A stretch of 64,000 nucleotides of DNA. Origin: Jaapia argillacea MUCL 33604. Lineage: Eukaryota > Basidiomycota > Agaricomycetes > Jaapiales > Jaapiaceae. Location: the NCBI GenBank assembly GCA_000697665.1, contig KL197709.1:1906538-1970537 (forward strand), given 5' to 3'. This document shows positions 45,183-57,138 of this stretch, piece by piece. How positions within the stretch are numbered: position 1 is the first letter of the stretch; every line of letters starts with the position of its first letter. The notes below the pieces were generated by a model. The model worked only from the letters and a program-made list of their open reading frames with translations, was not told where the DNA came from and made no database searches. Made by a program: the position numbers and the translations under genes.

Positions 45183-48100
45183 TCAACAAACAGACAGTTC
45201 AAGATCTGGGACCACGAACCTAGCATCTGACTTCTGCAGAGAAGGAAATGAGGCCTTGAGGAGACTATTTGCGTTTTGCTTCCCAATGCCTAGCCGATTA
45301 AGAACGTCGCGAACTTCCCCAGGCCCTCCAGGAGATTGACGCTTCTTCGTCCGAGGTCTGGTAGTCCTTGTAGACATTGAGTCACCATGGAGCACAGTCG
45401 AAGCATGGTCTAGCGTCGAGATCGATGGAGCCTTGTTGACCAAAGCGGGGTTTGACATACTGCTTCGGCCTTCTAAGGCTTCACGAAGGTCAGTCACGCC
45501 AACCCCCCGGGTGAACCGACCTAAGCTCTGGAGCGACAAATTCTCAATCGCCATTAGAGCGGGAGATATCTTCAACACGCTTTCGCCACGTAGGGCGTCA
45601 TAATTGGAAGACTTTTCAACCGCTATCGGACCCAAGGCGGTTAGCTGGATCAAGATATGTATTCGCATTTTCAAGGCAATCCTTACCATCTTTGAAGGCG
45701 GACTCTGGGGTCCATTGACATGCAAGCTTCCGTAGCAGAGTCTGCCCGTCTAGACCGGTGGCAAGTTGGACCGTGGGGCATGCAATGATTGCGGTGAGAG
45801 CTGCTTCAGTATCGAGGCACTTTGAGGATGACGAATCTGAGGATGAATCTCCACGCGAGAGGTGCACGCATTCCTGAGGAGCAACCAGGTGCCCAGGTTT
45901 GATTTCTGATGCCGTTGGCAGGCATGAGGGGACTTGGGATGCCTGCGAGGAATGTCAGGTGAAGGAAAACACTGGAAAGTGGATGTAGGCCCTGACCTCA
46001 GACGCAAACTTAATGAGCTCACTTGAGTCCCATGTTTTGCCGATCACAAGCCAGACCTTCGCCACAACCTCCTTGATCGCCTCCTGGCGAAGTTGGAGTA
46101 TGTCATCGTCGGCATCATCGACTTGTGTGGCAGCATCCAACGCAAGTAACATCGGCACCCCGGTCAATAATCCATGGACAGGAAGTTGCTCGTGCACAAT
46201 TGTGAGTATTGCGAGGATGTGAGCGTAATCGGAGGCAAATGCGGACGCTGTGGCCGATACTCGAGATGGGGCCTGTCCCAACATTCGCTGTGCGACAGAT
46301 GCTTTGCGTTGACGCGGAGCGAAATTCATGGAGCGACGTCCAGCTGCCTGCGACTGAGCAGGAGAGTCATCAACATTGATATCACCGTTTGCTCCAAGAG
46401 AGGTGTCGCCGTTGGTCGACGGCGACGGAGATGGCGAAAATCCTGAAGCGAATCCCAGGGTGGAGCATGTCGCAAGAACGTAGAGATACGCGTGGAGAGC
46501 GTTGAGAAACCTTGAAGTGGAGTCTCCGTGTACAGCCGCCGCAGTGCTACTCCCTTGCCGTGACGGTCCGTCGGCGAGTGGTCTTAGTCGCTTCAGGTCG
46601 GCAAGAGCACTACGCTTCGGGATCTCGCTCTTGACATACGAAAGAAGGGCGAGGGCGTAATCTGCCCTGACGGCAAAGTCCGCATCACAAAGTAGTGTCA
46701 GAGTGTCTTGCCAGATTTCAGGTGACACTCGGGTTCTCCGGGAAGGTCGCACATGGGTATGGCCTTTATCGCCTAACAGGTCGGGTAGAGCTTTCGAAGT
46801 GGATGCGGCCGAAGTAGCCCCGGGTTTCGATTGCTCTTGTGTTTCCTGATCGTCAGTGAAGTCGTGGTCGTCGGCGGCTCGCATGAGGCCCATGAGACCA
46901 GCGAGTAGACATCGGATGGCTGTAGATCGGCTTCTCTCTTTTTCTCCCTTCCCACCGCCTTTCACTCCGTTTATCTCAACCAATGTGAGTCGGCTAATCA
47001 ACTCGGCAGCTAGGTCCTGTATTTGGTCGGCATAATAGACATGCGTGCCAAGGGAGGCTATACATTGCACCAGTGCGGGAAGGGTTGAGTCGTCTGGGTC
47101 GATAGCGACCCGTCGTAGGGTAAGGGTGATCAGATTCGAGATGATGTCGGATGTGGATAAATTCACAAGTGGAGTTGGGGAGGTGAAGACCATTGTCACC
47201 ATGGCAGCAAGAGCAATGTGAAGCGGAGTGGTCGAAGGGACATCTTGGGCTTCCAAAAGGCGCTCAACGAGTCGAGTGGGCACTGCGTAGCGGTATTGAT
47301 ATTGTGTCCAATCGGCAACTTTTTGAGCAAACCAGCGGCAGTGGTCAAGCTTGTTCCAGCCTTGGATCTCTTCTAGGCTGTCGAAAGCAGCTTGCATGAC
47401 GTATCCGACCTGTGCACCGTTCGAGTGGCCCAAAAGTGAGGAAAGGACGCGAAGGCAAGCATTTGCTACATCCTCCTCGGATGGACCTTTGTCACCGTCG
47501 ACATGGACATGGATTGACGCTGCACGACGTTCAATAGTGGGACGGCTCCTGAACTCCTCAAGGTAAGGCGATGTCGGCTTTTCTTTGATAATAGCAGCAC
47601 TGTAGAAATCCAACTTTCAGCGCACAATCGTTGACAGAAGTGTCGAGAAACTCACACGTGTTCCAGAAGCTGCAGTTTGGTCTCGAAAATGGTGACCAGG
47701 AGGGCGGGAATGATGATCGAAGCCTGGGGCTTAAAGTGCGACGAAGCGCTATAGAGGGCTTCTGAGGTCACTGCACCAGTGAGAGCAGCCAAACCGATGA
47801 GTCGCGTCCTGGAAGGGTGATGAGCGAGCGTGTTGGATCGAGAGGAAAAGAAGACACACCGATTTCTGATTTCATGATCGCGGGTCTTCGACTCCACGCG
47901 ACTCATCGCAGAGAAACGCTGAAGAGTTGCTATATATTCTTGTGTAAAAGTGCTGTCGACTCCCATTAGGTGGCCGTCAGTGTAAGTCGTCCATGTCGTG
48001 AACTGCAGATACGACTGTCATCAAGGAAGCGAGCAGGTGAAATGAATTGAAAGTTACCACACTAGCAGCCCGCGCAATTACCTCTAGATCGGAGGGCATT

Positions 48101-48493
48101 GCAGAGATGGCAGAGTCCACTGAGACTATGAGGGGCGAAGACAGCAGCGAAATATCTCGACGGCATTCTGATGCCAGAGCCCGGATTATTGCAAGGGTAA
48201 TCAACAGTGACCTGGACGTAACAAATATCAACCCCTGCGGGATAAACGGATGCATGAACGTACGCTCTGGCACGAATGTTCCCAGCTTGAGCTCTCCGAC
48301 AATCCGCCTTGACTCTCTTCTCCAGCTCGCCGCCGAGCTTGTTCAATTTGCCGACCTTGTTGGAGGCATAGTAAGTGAGACGAGAGAGCTCCTGAGCATT
48401 TGGCTTATATTCTGGTCCGGAAGTTAAGAGGGCCGCGGATGGAGGATAGCAAGCCTGTATTAGCTGCACGTGATTGGGTGTAAACAGATGCAT
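45183..48493 (-). CDS. EFR3: Efr3 plasma-membrane scaffold of PI4-kinase
   Basis: Starts MHLFTPNHVQLIQACYPPS at 48493, typical of fungal Efr3, with a Cys near the N-terminus that may be acylated. Next come ELSRLTYYASNKVGKLNKLG, EKRVKADCRRAQ and helical repeats (RNRTRLIGLAALTGAVTSEA, ASIIIPALLVTIFETKLQLL, DVANACLRVLSSLLGHSNGA). This is the armadillo/HEAT-like rod known in Efr3/EFR3A. The C-terminal third is Ser-rich with basic segments (STRTTRPRTKKRQSPG) and ends PDLELSVC. Efr3 anchors the Stt4/Ypp1 PI4-kinase complex at the plasma membrane. The start at 48493 is chosen because it matches the family; an upstream in-frame ATG (48568) exists. About seven introns, no breaks found. Confidence 0.85.
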
Positions 48494-48772
48494 AGGAAAC
48501 TTGATACGATAGTAAGTTGGAAGCAGACGACTAAGGAGAGTGGGCAGACAGCTGGGCGTAGATGACAAGCGATATAGCAGTTAGTTCATCGCGGTAGAGA
48601 TTTGAGAGGAAACGGAGGTTCGGACCAACATCGCCAGCGGGAGTTTGACTTGACGTACTGCGTGCCTAATTAGGTCACTGTGGCTGCTCTCGGCTCACTG
48701 CAAGTATGCATATACTTCCGCAACACCTCGTCGAAGGCAACTTATAGTTTAAATTGTTGACAGATGGTAAGA

Positions 48773-50446
48773 TTAGACGACAGAGAACACATATTTCGAT
48801 TCCCAATGATAGTCCCTTCCTGGCCCGTAAATCTGATTCACTCCAAATTCAGGATTGTTGATTGCGTCAATCCAAGACTCTTGCTCAACAACCAGACAAG
48901 AATGATCCAAGTAGTATGCCGATGGACCGCCTTGACTAGCTTTGCGAGGTATTGGTAGAGTGGAGTTATATAGACCATTGCAAGTGTAAACCTGCGAGAA
49001 CCTCAGTACGAATAGGGATGCGCAAGATGATAGACTAACCTGCAGTGCCGGCTGGTCGGTGTAGACATCCAATCTGCAAAAACAACATTACGAAATATAA
49101 TCGATGGAAGACATATGGACCTCACTTTATTCCAGAATTGACGCTCCACAAAGAAAACGCGGGCGTGGACCAAGTGGAATTGTCGTAGATCCAGCAGTTG
49201 TCGAACCCAACGCAATCTGGGGACATAAGAAGAGGCTAAACAGCGGGAGAGGCTATCACATACTGTTCCCGCAATAAGCAAAAGGTGCCGTAGAGTTGAT
49301 GCTCCCTCCAAGAGATTTCGCATTCCGGAAATCAAGTGGCGTTCCTGTAACATCCAGGAGGGTACCGTTGGGGATCAGCAATCCGTCCGTCGCAATGACT
49401 CTGGAGGCTGCGAACTGCGCATAATGGCCAACCAAGTCTTGCGTTTCTTCGTACGCCTCGAGGTTCCAGTAATGATGACCGCTGAGCAAGATAGGGGTCA
49501 GCTTGTCAGCTGTCGCAAACATGCTGATCTTCCATGTTGAATGGGGCTCCAACGTATATGTGACCTTGAGAATAGCGCTAGGTCGGCAAGGTTGTGCAAA
49601 TGCAATCGGGCTTCGGTACTCACGGAGGTTTGGACGTTTCCAGGGAATCCCTGCATACCGTCAGGATCCAACATGGTAAATGTGACCGAGTGTGCCGTTT
49701 GCTCCGAGACATTCCATATGCGACGGTCAAAACCGTCTGTCCCTCCATGCAAAGTATCAGTCCCTGTTCCTATGAGTCAATACGAGTAGGATTCAGAGGA
49801 ATGGGTGAGGATAGCACCATTATTTTCGTTTTCCGGGATGTGATAGACATTGGGGCCCGAAGCAGGGGTATTCTTCGTGATCGGAATAGAAAACGTGCCG
49901 TTCTTGATTCTATTGGCATATCTAGGAAGGGTGTCACGCTTTCTTGTGGTGTGCAATAAGTCCTCAAGTCCAAACATACCTGCCTACTACTGGCCCGAAG
50001 TATGGGTGACCGAGAGCATCAGTTTGATAGTTCGTCTCGTGTGAATGTCAGCACGACGAACGAAGGAAATAAGTCGAGAACCACATACATGGTTGTCGAA
50101 ACCAAGAATTATATCGCGGAATTTCCCATACTGCGCAAGGAACGAAATATCAGGGCGAAGGGTGATCATGCGAGGGGCGTAAATGAATTGACCTTGTCCT
50201 TCACCCAAAAATTCGTTAGGATGGCACCATAAGGCATGAAGTTTGCTGTTGCTGATCCATCCGGAGCAACTAGTTGTATGCTTTGCAGAGGCTGTAAGCC
50301 ACCAACCTGCCAGTGAGCAATCCCGCCGGTGGAACAGATTCAATGATATGGTAACATACATCCGTCGTGGCCCACCTTGCGATGGGTTCTGCACGAACTG
50401 CGACCAGAGAAAATAAGCACCCCAACAAGACGGTGAATCCAATCAT
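48773..50446 (-). CDS. Secreted aldose 1-epimerase (GalM family)
   Basis: Start at 50446 with a signal peptide (MIGFTVLLGCLFSLVAVRA). The spliced product reads SIQLVAPDGSATANFMPYGA, ILTNFWVKDK, KFRDIILGFDNH and HPYFGPVVGRYANRIKNGTF. Then comes LHGGTDGFDRRIWNVSE, in which the HGG/W residues belong to the sugar site, LSGHHYWNLEAYEETQDLV with a catalytic-region His, and GFDNCWIYDN. The end reads SWIDAINNPEFGVNQIYGPG. The family interconverts alpha and beta anomers of galactose or glucose. The signal peptide and several N-x-S/T sites point to an extracellular enzyme working on free sugars, unlike the cytosolic Gal10 mutarotase. The catalytic Glu near the C-terminus is not positively placed. At least eight introns. 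Confidence 0.83.
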
Positions 50447-51043
50447 ATCAGATTTTGCAACTTGTCGGCGCGAGGAGGGTGTAAATGGGTATTCCTCGAG
50501 TGGTGCCAGTACCGTACCTCAGGCTAAATACCTGCGAGATCACGGTATGGCGGGCTGCAGCTGCAAACTCATGACCTGCTCTGTGAATGCCAAGAGGTTA
50601 TGATGTTTATGATGTTTGATGCTCCTTGTCCGAGAACACGCAAAGTGGGTGGAGGAAGTGGTTGCTGTCCATCAGCTGATGGATGGATGACGACAACGAC
50701 TTACACCGCAATTGAGGAATGAGAAGCTAGGAGGATACGTGACATTCAGACGGCCCGTTGTAGGGAGCTTCTGGGAAGAAATGCTCAAGTTCAAGACCAC
50801 TGGTGGTGCGGTAGTGGGATTAAGGCGCGGCAAGAAGTTACATGAGAAGATCAACAGGAAGCTGTCCGGTGACTACTTAGAACTGGGTGTTGCATGATCA
50901 ACTTCGCCAGGCTTGCAGCTCACTGACTTGCTGCCGCAGGAGTCGAAATGGTATTCAATACCCGTCATGGGTCAAGCCCTCATACATGGTGCACAGCACA
51001 GAGGTATCGATACAATTAGATAATTTATGTTCGACTCGGGGGC
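50447..51043. other. Intergenic region with an orphan open frame
   Basis: 597 bp. The left part is the promoter of the epimerase. A plus-strand frame 50712-50897 (MRNEKLGGYVTFRRPVVGSF, ending LELGVA) is basic and unbroken but has no known relative. I found no continuation of the BRCT gene into a polymerase here. Confidence 0.45.
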
Positions 51044-51923
51044 TCACTTCGCAAACATATGCAAGAGGTTGTTGGTGGTTTTGTCTTGCAGTACTTCGTA
51101 ATTCTTCTCCGGAAGGCGCTTGCCGGCATCGATGCTATCCTGAATCCATTCCGGTCTAACAACGTGCGCCTTGATTCTCGATTTCGAGGTCAGCAGCTTA
51201 TGAGTCTTGGAACCGCTTAGTTGTTGTGAAGTCACAATATGGGTTGCACCAGATGCTGTGTGTCTGTTGCGCATCAGTTTGGACTCTCCCACGGAGAAGT
51301 TATGAACTCACAATACGCGACCTCCTGCAAGGGCCACAACCCTCTTGAGTTCGATATCGGTAGTATTGCTCAAGTACCCGTTGATGTAGACGCGCACGTT
51401 CACCAAAGGCGTCGACGCGGAAGGCACAGCTGTTGACTGTGTTGCCAGCTTCTTGGTACGATCATCGAGGTATGCTTTGCGGTCGATACGACCCTCACCA
51501 CGCTGGTGTCCAGTTGCCGCAGAACAAATGTGTTCTAGAATAGATTACGGGGCTCTATTAACCACTTGACTATGAATTTGTCGATGAAACAAACCTGTGC
51601 GTTGAGCGATATCGGAGTGAGTTATTGGATTGGACTCGTCGGTCAACGTGTTGAGTATATGCTTTGTCAACGTTGCTGGAGATGGTTTGGAGCCCTCGCT
51701 CAACGGGGCAGGAATCCTACCAGACGCTCGATTTAGACTTGGTGTCCTTATTCAGACTCAAACGCACTTACTTCGGGGTCTGCTCCTTCTCTTTCCAATC
51801 TTCAAACTGCGTTTCGTTCGACTTGCTCACGCCGTATGGATTGTAGCGGTATTTCGTGCGGTTCTTCTCTTGGTCTTGGACACGACTAGTAGATGGTTTG
51901 GTGACGGTAACCCACCTGTCCAT
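51044..51923 (-). CDS. Small single-BRCT protein resembling the REV1 N-terminus
   Basis: Exons 51923-51772, 51737-51595, 51534 to about 51313, and a last exon to 51044; about 230 residues. It begins MDRWVTVTKPSTSRVQ then YNPYGVSKSNETQFEDWKEK. After a linker (EHICSAATGHQRGEGRIDRK) comes one BRCT domain: VNVRVYINGYLSNTTDIELK, RVVALAGGRVLHTASGATHI, VTSQQLSGSKTHKLL and the BRCT tryptophan in AHVVRPEWIQDSIDAGKRLP. The domain is most like that of the translesion protein Rev1, but no DinB/UmuC polymerase follows: the frame ends at 51044 and the next 600 bp show no polymerase motif. A chromatin or DNA-damage role is inferred. The TGA overlaps a possible GTGAGC donor, so an unseen extra exon cannot be fully excluded. 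Confidence 0.7.
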
Positions 51924-52260
51924 TTTTGAGAAGCGCAGACACAAATCGAAGTTTCAAGGCTTGTATATACAACGAGGCAGAGATATTCAACAGAGAATAT
52001 ATACAGTGAGCACCCTCAACGTCGAAGGATGGATGAGAGCAAGAGCCGTGGCATCGAAGTTGTTGATGAAACCACACGGTATAGGGGCTTGTTTTTGAAC
52101 ATGTCCCGTTTTGGGTGTCGTCGGATCTACGCGCATCGGACACCGGATCACCCATTCCTCCCATCTCGTGTCAAAAAAAGACTCCAGTTCCTCAACGACG
52201 GTGCTTGATGCTTATCTGGGGCTGAGAAATCTGGCGACCGAAATCTGACTCCAGCGCTCT
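51924..52260. promoter_or_regulatory. Divergent promoter BRCT gene/FPGS
   Basis: 337 bp between divergent starts. No additional gene; short open frames overlap the BRCT 5' region only. Confidence 0.45.
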
Positions 52261-54312
52261 ATGCCCGCTATCCTTCGCTCTTTTCATCTACCGTCTAGGT
52301 CCCTTGTATCATACTTTCACAACTTTTCCACGTCTCGAGCAATGTCGACCAGAACTTACAAGGACGCCATCGAGCTCCTCAATGGCCTTCAGTCGAATGC
52401 CGCTATTTTGGAGGCCTTGAGGGCATCTGGTGGGCGTATGAGTGAGTTTGCCATCCCAGAAATGGTGGAATATCTGGGAAGAATAGGCTACAGTGTACGT
52501 GGACTGGTTGGTCCTCTTCTTGGGTGTTGGTTGACGAATCTGTGTAGCCTGAAGATTTGAATAAAATGAATGTCATTCACGTCACTGGAACCAAGGGGAA
52601 AGGATCAACATGTGCATTCACTTCGTCGATATTGCGCAGTGCCATGCCTCATTGGAACGTCGGTGAGATATTTCCGATCTCCTCGTGAAACAGAAATCGA
52701 ACCCCATTAGGGCTGTACACATCCCCCCATATCGTCGCCGTTCGAGAGCGGGTTCGTGTAAATGGGGCTCCGTTGTCGGAGGAGGACTTTGCAAAGTATT
52801 TCTTCGAGGTGTGGGATAGACTTGACCAGAATGACGTGGTATAGATCTTCTCCAATTGAGACGGTGCGTTCATTTAACCTTTGTGACAGCGACAACATCC
52901 GAGCACATCCGCAAAACCCATGTACTTTCGTTATGTGACTCTAGTCGCGTATCATGCGTTCCTATCCCTCAAGGTATTCTCCACCGCCACTCCAGCAGTC
53001 CCTGATAATCCTGACCACTTGCTAGTTGGATGCAGTTATCTTAGAAGTGGGAGTTGGAGGCAGGTACGATAGCACCAACATAGTGCCGAAGCCTGTGGTC
53101 GCCGGAGTAACTGCCTTGGGTTTGGATCACACCAATGTTTTGGGAAAGACTATCGCCGAGATCGCCTGGCAAAAGGGAGGGATCTACAAGGTCAGGCTCA
53201 ATTACTCGAGGAATTTTCGCCGATCATGACCCACAGTTAGGAAGGAGTCCCTGCATTGACGGTTAACCAACCGCAGGAAGGGATGGATGTTCTTCGTCGG
53301 GAAGCGGCGAATCTGAAGGCTAGGAGTTTATTTTGATTTGGAGGAACTCATGTTGAACATCAGTACAGGCCTCAGAGTTCGTCGTGACCTCACTCATCCC
53401 TGGCCTGTCCGATGTGAAATTAGGTATAACGAGCATACCATCCTAGTTTCCTGTCCTCACTCTCTAGTAGGCTTATCCGGAGAGCACCAAGTTCAAAACG
53501 CCACCCTCGCTGTATATCTCGCTCGAACATTCTTGGAAGCTCGATCCGTCCCCGTGAAGAGTGACCTACCGAAAGCCTTTGTTGAGGGCCTAGAGAAGGC
53601 GAGATGGCCGGGTCGGTGTCAAACTGTCGCCGACCCTCGTCATACCGCGACTACTTGGTATCTTGATGGTGCACACACTGTCGAGAGTTTAGACTGTTGC
53701 GTTCAGTGGTTCGTTAATCCGGGTGTTGGATTGCCTGCCGACCCATCAAGGTATGTGTCTTCCAATTGGCCTCCTTACGTCCCTCGAGCTTCATTCTCCG
53801 TAGTAAACCAACGACGCGAGTTCTCATTTTCAATTGCACTCATGGGCGCTCGGGACCTGCGTTCCTTGGCGGTATCCTGGCTAAGATCGCCGCCCAGTTA
53901 AAACTCCATGGGCGTGAAGATGAGAAGGTTGAAACTTTCTTTGATACTGTCATTTTCTGTGCGAATGTCACCTATGCCGATGGCGGCTTCAAAAGCGGTA
54001 TGTTGTTGCGGGTCTTTCACGATTCAACCCTAACCTATGTTATCCTTAGACCTTACCGCCATCGCCATACCAGACGGTGATCTAGCACAGCTGAAGACCC
54101 AAACCGAGTTGGCTTCGGCATGGCGCTCGCTCGTGCCTTCTTTCCCCACCCCCAACATCCATGTTCTTCCCTCGATCGAGCATGCGGTTAAAGTTGTTCG
54201 TCAACTGGAATCGAATGCCCAGGACCTTCCTGTTGCTGCTCTGGTTACGGGGAGCCTCCACCTTGTCGGGGGAGTGATAGAGGTTGCTGGCTTGTCCGAC
54301 GTCGCGCTGTAG
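52261..54312 (+). CDS. MET7: Folylpolyglutamate synthase
   Basis: Start at 52261 gives a basic, Ser-rich leader ([20 protein letters not shown]) fitting a mitochondrial presequence. A second in-frame ATG at 52342 ([13 protein letters not shown]) would give a cytosolic form. Motifs: P-loop [31 protein letters not shown], the Mg/ATP region [52 protein letters not shown], and the C-terminal ligase domain [12 protein letters not shown]. The middle of the gene reads correctly only with a GC-AG intron at 53319-53368, giving [16 protein letters not shown], then a 55-nt exon and a 47-nt intron to 53470. The enzyme adds glutamates to tetrahydrofolates, retaining them in cytosol and mitochondria. The last exon ends [10 protein letters not shown]. 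All exons appear intact. Confidence 0.93.
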
Positions 54313-54497
54313 ATTGTGATTGCTCTGAAGTTAGATGTATCATTACACTCGACCTTCAACAGGTTATAATGTTAGACATCGGATAGACATCGATTCTTGT
54401 ATTTATCACGTATTCAACCTATTCATGGATGACCCCGAGTTCCTCGTCCGTTCACTTCTGCATCGTAGAAGTTGATAGCCTTTGCTCAAATGACTGG

Positions 54498-56839
54498 TCA
54501 ACGGCTTGCTGTCGTCGGAGCATACATTGTACCCACCTGTCTGTCTAGAAATGAACGTAGTTTCAACTTGAGCCCTCGGGGTGGTAAACCTAACTGTTCG
54601 GCCATGGCCATGAAGACTTTGAGGTCAATAGGCTAAAGGATAACAGTATCGCGCTGAGTCGAGGATCAAGCCGCGAGGCGAGCTACGAACACACACCTCA
54701 TAGCGGAGAACCCGTAGGTGGAGAGATGTATCCTTGATGATGCTAGTTTGCAAATTGGAATCCAAATCGGTGTCGGCGTCGTCGATCTGGTCATCGCCTG
54801 GCGGTCTTGCTGTTTCTCGGAGCTTCGCTGGCCTTCCTCGCCTTCGCTTCGGGGGAGTGGTGGATTGAGCGTGTGTCACGCGTGTCGCTGAAAGTTCCAG
54901 TGTCTTGGGCCTCGGGTCTAAATCTGAATCGCTGCTAATAGTCTGTCTCAACTCTCCATTGAAATCTTCAGGCGGGGAAAAGTGTAGAACTGCATCGTCA
55001 TTTGTCCAGTGAGGATTATCCAATTCCCCTTGTACATGGCCAAACGATGCCTGATTCCTACAATCTATCACTTCAATACTCGACGACGCGCTCCGCGGCT
55101 CTGGAGAGCGGGTGCGCCCGCGACGGTTGCTCGGCAGCGAAGGATGTTGTGGACAGGGCACGCTTGAGCTGGATCCAACATCAGGGTAAGAATATGACAC
55201 CTTCACGTTATCAGCCACGCTCGAGGATGTGGAGCGCTGAGTACTTACGTGACGGGTTGGGACGCGATCTGGTTGATTCAGGACTGATGAATCTGACGAG
55301 CAGGTCGTTTGGGAAAAACTGTTGTTGGATGGGATATCAACCACCCAGTCGCTGGCTAATCCGCGGGCTTTGGATTGAAACCTGGACGGTGCGAAAGCCT
55401 GAGTCGCTGGAGGCGCATCCATATCTTCGTCCAATGCGGCGGCGTGAACGGCGCGACTGTACAGGCCGTTTGCCAACTTGGAGGGGGCGAAGGCCTGGGT
55501 AGCGGGGGGGAACGGGGGTTCGTCGTCAAAGATCGAGGGCTTCTGCCCAAGCTTACTTGGCGCAAAGGCTCGAGTAGAAGCAGGTATAAGCGGGTCAGGT
55601 TCCGGAACTGGCACTCTGGTCTCCCAGGAGGTGACGCCTGCAAACTTGGCACCTGGGATGCGAGTTTGGATCCGATCATTCTCGTTGTCTCCACTTGACG
55701 AGGCGGATAGGTCAGAGTCACCAGATCCAGCTCCCAGGAAAGCCCGTGCCCTGTCCAATATTCCGCCCCTTGCCTGGGTAAGCGTGCAAACGGTGGCCTC
55801 CACTGCAACGCGTCTTCCTTTCTTCTTCGCGCCTGACCCGTCAACTATCGCCTCCAAGAAAGTCTTGGGTACCTCAGGATCGATAGCTTTTGACTTGGCC
55901 TTCACCTTGGCTTTTCCGTCGAGTTTGTCCTCCTGGGCGACCACTTTCTGGAGTTCCTGGCGGATGAGGGCCGAGAGGGTCTCATTTGCCAAGGAGTGTT
56001 TGTTAGCGCACGACTGGATGTGCTTCACCTTCTCCGAGGATGTCTTCCTTGTCGTCCAACGCTGCTCGCAGCTCACACATCGGAGTAACTTGGACAACTG
56101 TGCGTCGGAAAAGTCGGCGGCAACCCCATACTTCACTCGTCGTTCTGTCTTTTTCTTGCAGGGCAGCTCGTCACTAGTGGATGAAGGCAACCGCGAGCGG
56201 ACAGAGTCAACACGTTTCGGAGGCAGCCGTGGTTTGTCATAAGCAAATTGGCCAAGATTCAAATGATGACCAGGTTCATCCTCGGAGTCACTGGAGAGCA
56301 CGTCAGGTGGCGGACACGGCATCACAGCGGCGAGGCGACTTGTCGAAGGTGCAAACGAATCCGTCGCCTCGAATTGGAGGACATGTGAGGGATCGGAGGG
56401 GGTTGGCGCAGAGTCTGTGGTGGCACCTAGGGACGATTGGTACATTAGAATTACGCGAAAACACGCCTCCTGTTTGCAAATGCTCGTGCTCACCTTCTCT
56501 TTCCAGCGGTCTGTCAACGCTCTCTGCACCCGTCACGATTTTGCCAGTGTATGCACCAGAAGCTTCCTCTGTTTGGCTGAGCGAAGTCGACGTGAACTCG
56601 TCCAAAAGTGATGGCCGGACTCCAGAAATTGAACCATCATGGTGGGATGGCGGGACGCGAATGCTGCTCTCTTCGCTGTCGGAGATCTCGATAGTATGTA
56701 TGGGCGGACGGCTTGCTTGAGAGGCTGTCTTGGCGCGTCGCCGCCCCTCCTTCGCCGCCAATCTTTGACTCTCCCGTTCTGGTTCGGAATCGTCGATGAC
56801 CTCGTCGGCAAGGGTCCGGATACGCCGGGGGTTCAGCAT
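54498..56839 (-). CDS. SLX4: Slx4 structure-specific endonuclease scaffold
   Basis: Starts MLNPRRIRTLADEVIDDSEP at 56839. A zinc-finger-like LLRCVSCEQRWTTRK...HIQSCANKH (CxxC...HxxxC) lies mid-protein. Three copies of an (A/S)TQAFAPSKL-type repeat follow, then an AT-hook KRRRGRPAKL. The last two exons form the conserved C-terminal CCD helix domain: LHLRVLRYE spliced to PIDLKVFMAMAEQLGLPP and LKLKLRSFLDRQ, ending at 54498. That domain binds Slx1, and the complex resolves Holliday junctions and other branched DNA in the nucleus. The final exon has no start codon of its own and is easy to miss: without splicing the frame would run to a false stop at 54625. Most of the protein is disordered, as usual for Slx4. 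Confidence 0.87.
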
Positions 56840-57138
56840 CCTCGACTTGGATAGGAGCTGGGAAGGAAGTTTGGGTACACTGAAGTAGTAGGGCAGCAGG
56901 TGGTGCGGGCGGGAAATAATAGTCATGCAAGAGAAACTGATCATGAACTCGGAACAGAGGCAAACGCTAAAGAAATGCTAAGTGACATCGCGACGCGTTA
57001 TTTACCCGTGTTAGGCTCGCCACTCTCGATCGTCCCTTTGATACGAAGTCCATAACTCCTCCAGATACCTCCATCATCCCATTCCCAAAGTCCTATTCAC
57101 AGGCAACGCACGATATTACTAGAGCACTATCCCTTGCC
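56840..57138. promoter_or_regulatory. Divergent promoter SLX4/importin-11
   Basis: 299 bp between divergent starts; no TATA box or other gene apparent. Confidence 0.45.

Noticed and set aside
50447-51043. Search for REV1 polymerase exons after the BRCT domain
   Set aside because: Minus-strand translation of this interval shows frequent stops and no DinB/UmuC motifs.
53319-53423. Apparent frameshift or stop (TGA at 53334) in the FPGS gene
   Set aside because: A GC-AG intron at 53319-53368 followed by a 55-nt exon restores the conserved FPGS sequence, so the gene is intact.
54625-54680. Stop at 54625 as the end of SLX4
   Set aside because: It gives a non-conserved tail; splicing GAG|gtgtgt to the acceptor CTTTAG before CCTATTGACCTC completes the CCD domain.
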